Assembly: GCA_029855925.1 (NCBI GenBank)
Contig: JAGSHP010000185.1
Span: 1 to 5,195, forward strand
Direction of reading: 5' to 3'
From: Candidatus Thorarchaeota archaeon
GTDB taxonomy: Archaea; Asgardarchaeota; Thorarchaeia; Thorarchaeales; Thorarchaeaceae
Length of the DNA stretch: 5,195 nucleotides
Shown: positions 4,832 to 5,195 of the stretch, in pieces
How positions within the stretch are numbered: the first letter of the stretch is position 1
Layout: every line of letters begins with the position of its first letter
Program-made: the position numbers and the translations under genes
The notes under the pieces: model-generated
The model's input: only the letters and a program-made list of their open reading frames with translations
Told to the model about the DNA's origin: nothing
Database searches by the model: none

Positions 4832-5113
4832 TATGCTTCCGCCATGTATCAGCGGTAGTATGGTGACTGAGTCGCCGTCGTTTATCCGGGTATCAAGCCC
4901 GTCCATCAATGCTATGTCTGCTCCATTGTATAGAATGAGCGACTCTTGGTCAACCATCTCCGGTGTTGGCCATATCTTCTGTGCTTCTGAGTACCTCTCT
5001 ATCAATTCCACCAGAACCTCCCTGATGGTAGTCGGTTTCTCTGCATTGATGTTTACCTCAGAGGTTCCCAAAGATTGTGCAAGTGGACCCTTGAATACTA
5101 TTCTTACAGGCAT
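4820..5113 (-). CDS. MoaD/ThiS/SAMP-like beta-grasp protein with residues after the GG
   Basis: The 97-residue ubiquitin-like protein begins MPVRIVFKGPLAQSLG and carries the family segment LILYNGADIALMDGLDTRINDGDSVTILP (about 60-87), ending IHGG-SILFY. MoaD, ThiS, Urm1 and SAMP proteins use a terminal Gly-Gly, adenylated by an E1-like enzyme, to carry sulfur or to modify proteins. Here Gly91-Gly92 is followed by five residues, so the diglycine would need exposing by a protease. Which role applies cannot be told from sequence. I prefer the ATG at 5113 because GAGGG (5123-5127, minus strand) lies 9 bases before it. The ATG at 5122 directly abuts that GAGGG and adds only MGD. The gene is convergent with korG and its stop lies inside the korG 3' end. 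Confidence 0.85.
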   Translation of the reverse strand: MPVRIVFKGPLAQSLGTSEVNINAEKPTTIREVLVELIERYSEAQKIWPTPEMVDQESLILYNGADIALMDGLDTRINDGDSVTILPLIHGGSILFY

Positions 5114-5122
5114 ATCACCCAT

Positions 5123-5127
5123 CCCTC
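5123..5127 (-). promoter_or_regulatory. Shine-Dalgarno deciding the beta-grasp gene start
   Basis: On the minus strand GAGGG is followed by ATGGGTGAT and then ATG. Spacing is 9 bases to the ATG at 5113 but zero to the ATG at 5122, and the shorter form starts with the family-typical MPVRIVFKG. A promoter is probably further upstream (CCTAAACT near 5166-5173 is a weak TATA candidate) but cannot be supported in the 70 bases left. Confidence 0.5.
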
Positions 5128-5195
5128 ATCTACATGATTCTATTGAACGTTTCAGAATAGTCGAGTTTAGGCTCCCCGCCTTGTACGGTCTGTTC

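Noticed and set aside
1..5195. Defence system, CRISPR array, transposon or prophage content
   Set aside because: No direct-repeat arrays, transposase, integrase, terminal inverted repeats or toxin genes are seen. The RHH gene was considered as an antitoxin, but its partner is ftsZ and no toxin-like frame is present.

Overview
This 5.2 kb window comes from an archaeon of roughly 50% GC. The evidence is the set of archaeal-type ribosomal proteins uL4, uL23 and uL2, a CdrS-like ribbon-helix-helix regulator joined to an FtsZ2-type FtsZ, a two-domain Sm-like protein, and Shine-Dalgarno sequences (AGGAGGTG, GAGGTGA) that match the archaeal 16S 3' end. Phylum cannot be fixed from the sequence alone. 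A euryarchaeal or Asgard-type lineage is possible, but this is a guess.

Layout. (1) Positions 2-1133 (+) hold the end of a ribosomal operon: the C-terminus of uL4, then complete uL23 and uL2. A hairpin plus T-tract follows directly, so the operon appears to stop after uL2 rather than continuing into uS19/uL22/uS3. (2) Positions 1258-2726 (+) hold a two-gene cell-division unit: a 61-aa CopG/RHH protein resembling haloarchaeal CdrS, overlapping by ATGA with an FtsZ2-type GTPase that has a basic tail of about 94 residues. A 22-bp inverted repeat in the upstream region is a candidate autoregulatory operator. (3) Positions 2826-3257 (-) hold an SmAP3-like Sm protein, convergent with ftsZ. (4) Positions 3471-4831 (+) hold the beta and gamma subunits of a 2-oxoacid:ferredoxin oxidoreductase (korB-korG type), with non-ATG starts and no alpha or ferredoxin-like delta subunit next to them. 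(5) Positions 4820-5113 (-) hold a MoaD/ThiS/SAMP-like beta-grasp protein. Its Gly-Gly is followed by five extra residues, and its 3' end overlaps the end of korG by 12 bp.

Most of the window is conserved housekeeping content. The points most worth a second look are the RHH-FtsZ2 unit with its candidate operator, the repeated LGL-type peptide in the FtsZ tail, the masked diglycine on the ubiquitin-like protein, and the partial oxidoreductase gene set. I see no CRISPR array, insertion sequence, tRNA, rRNA or defence island.
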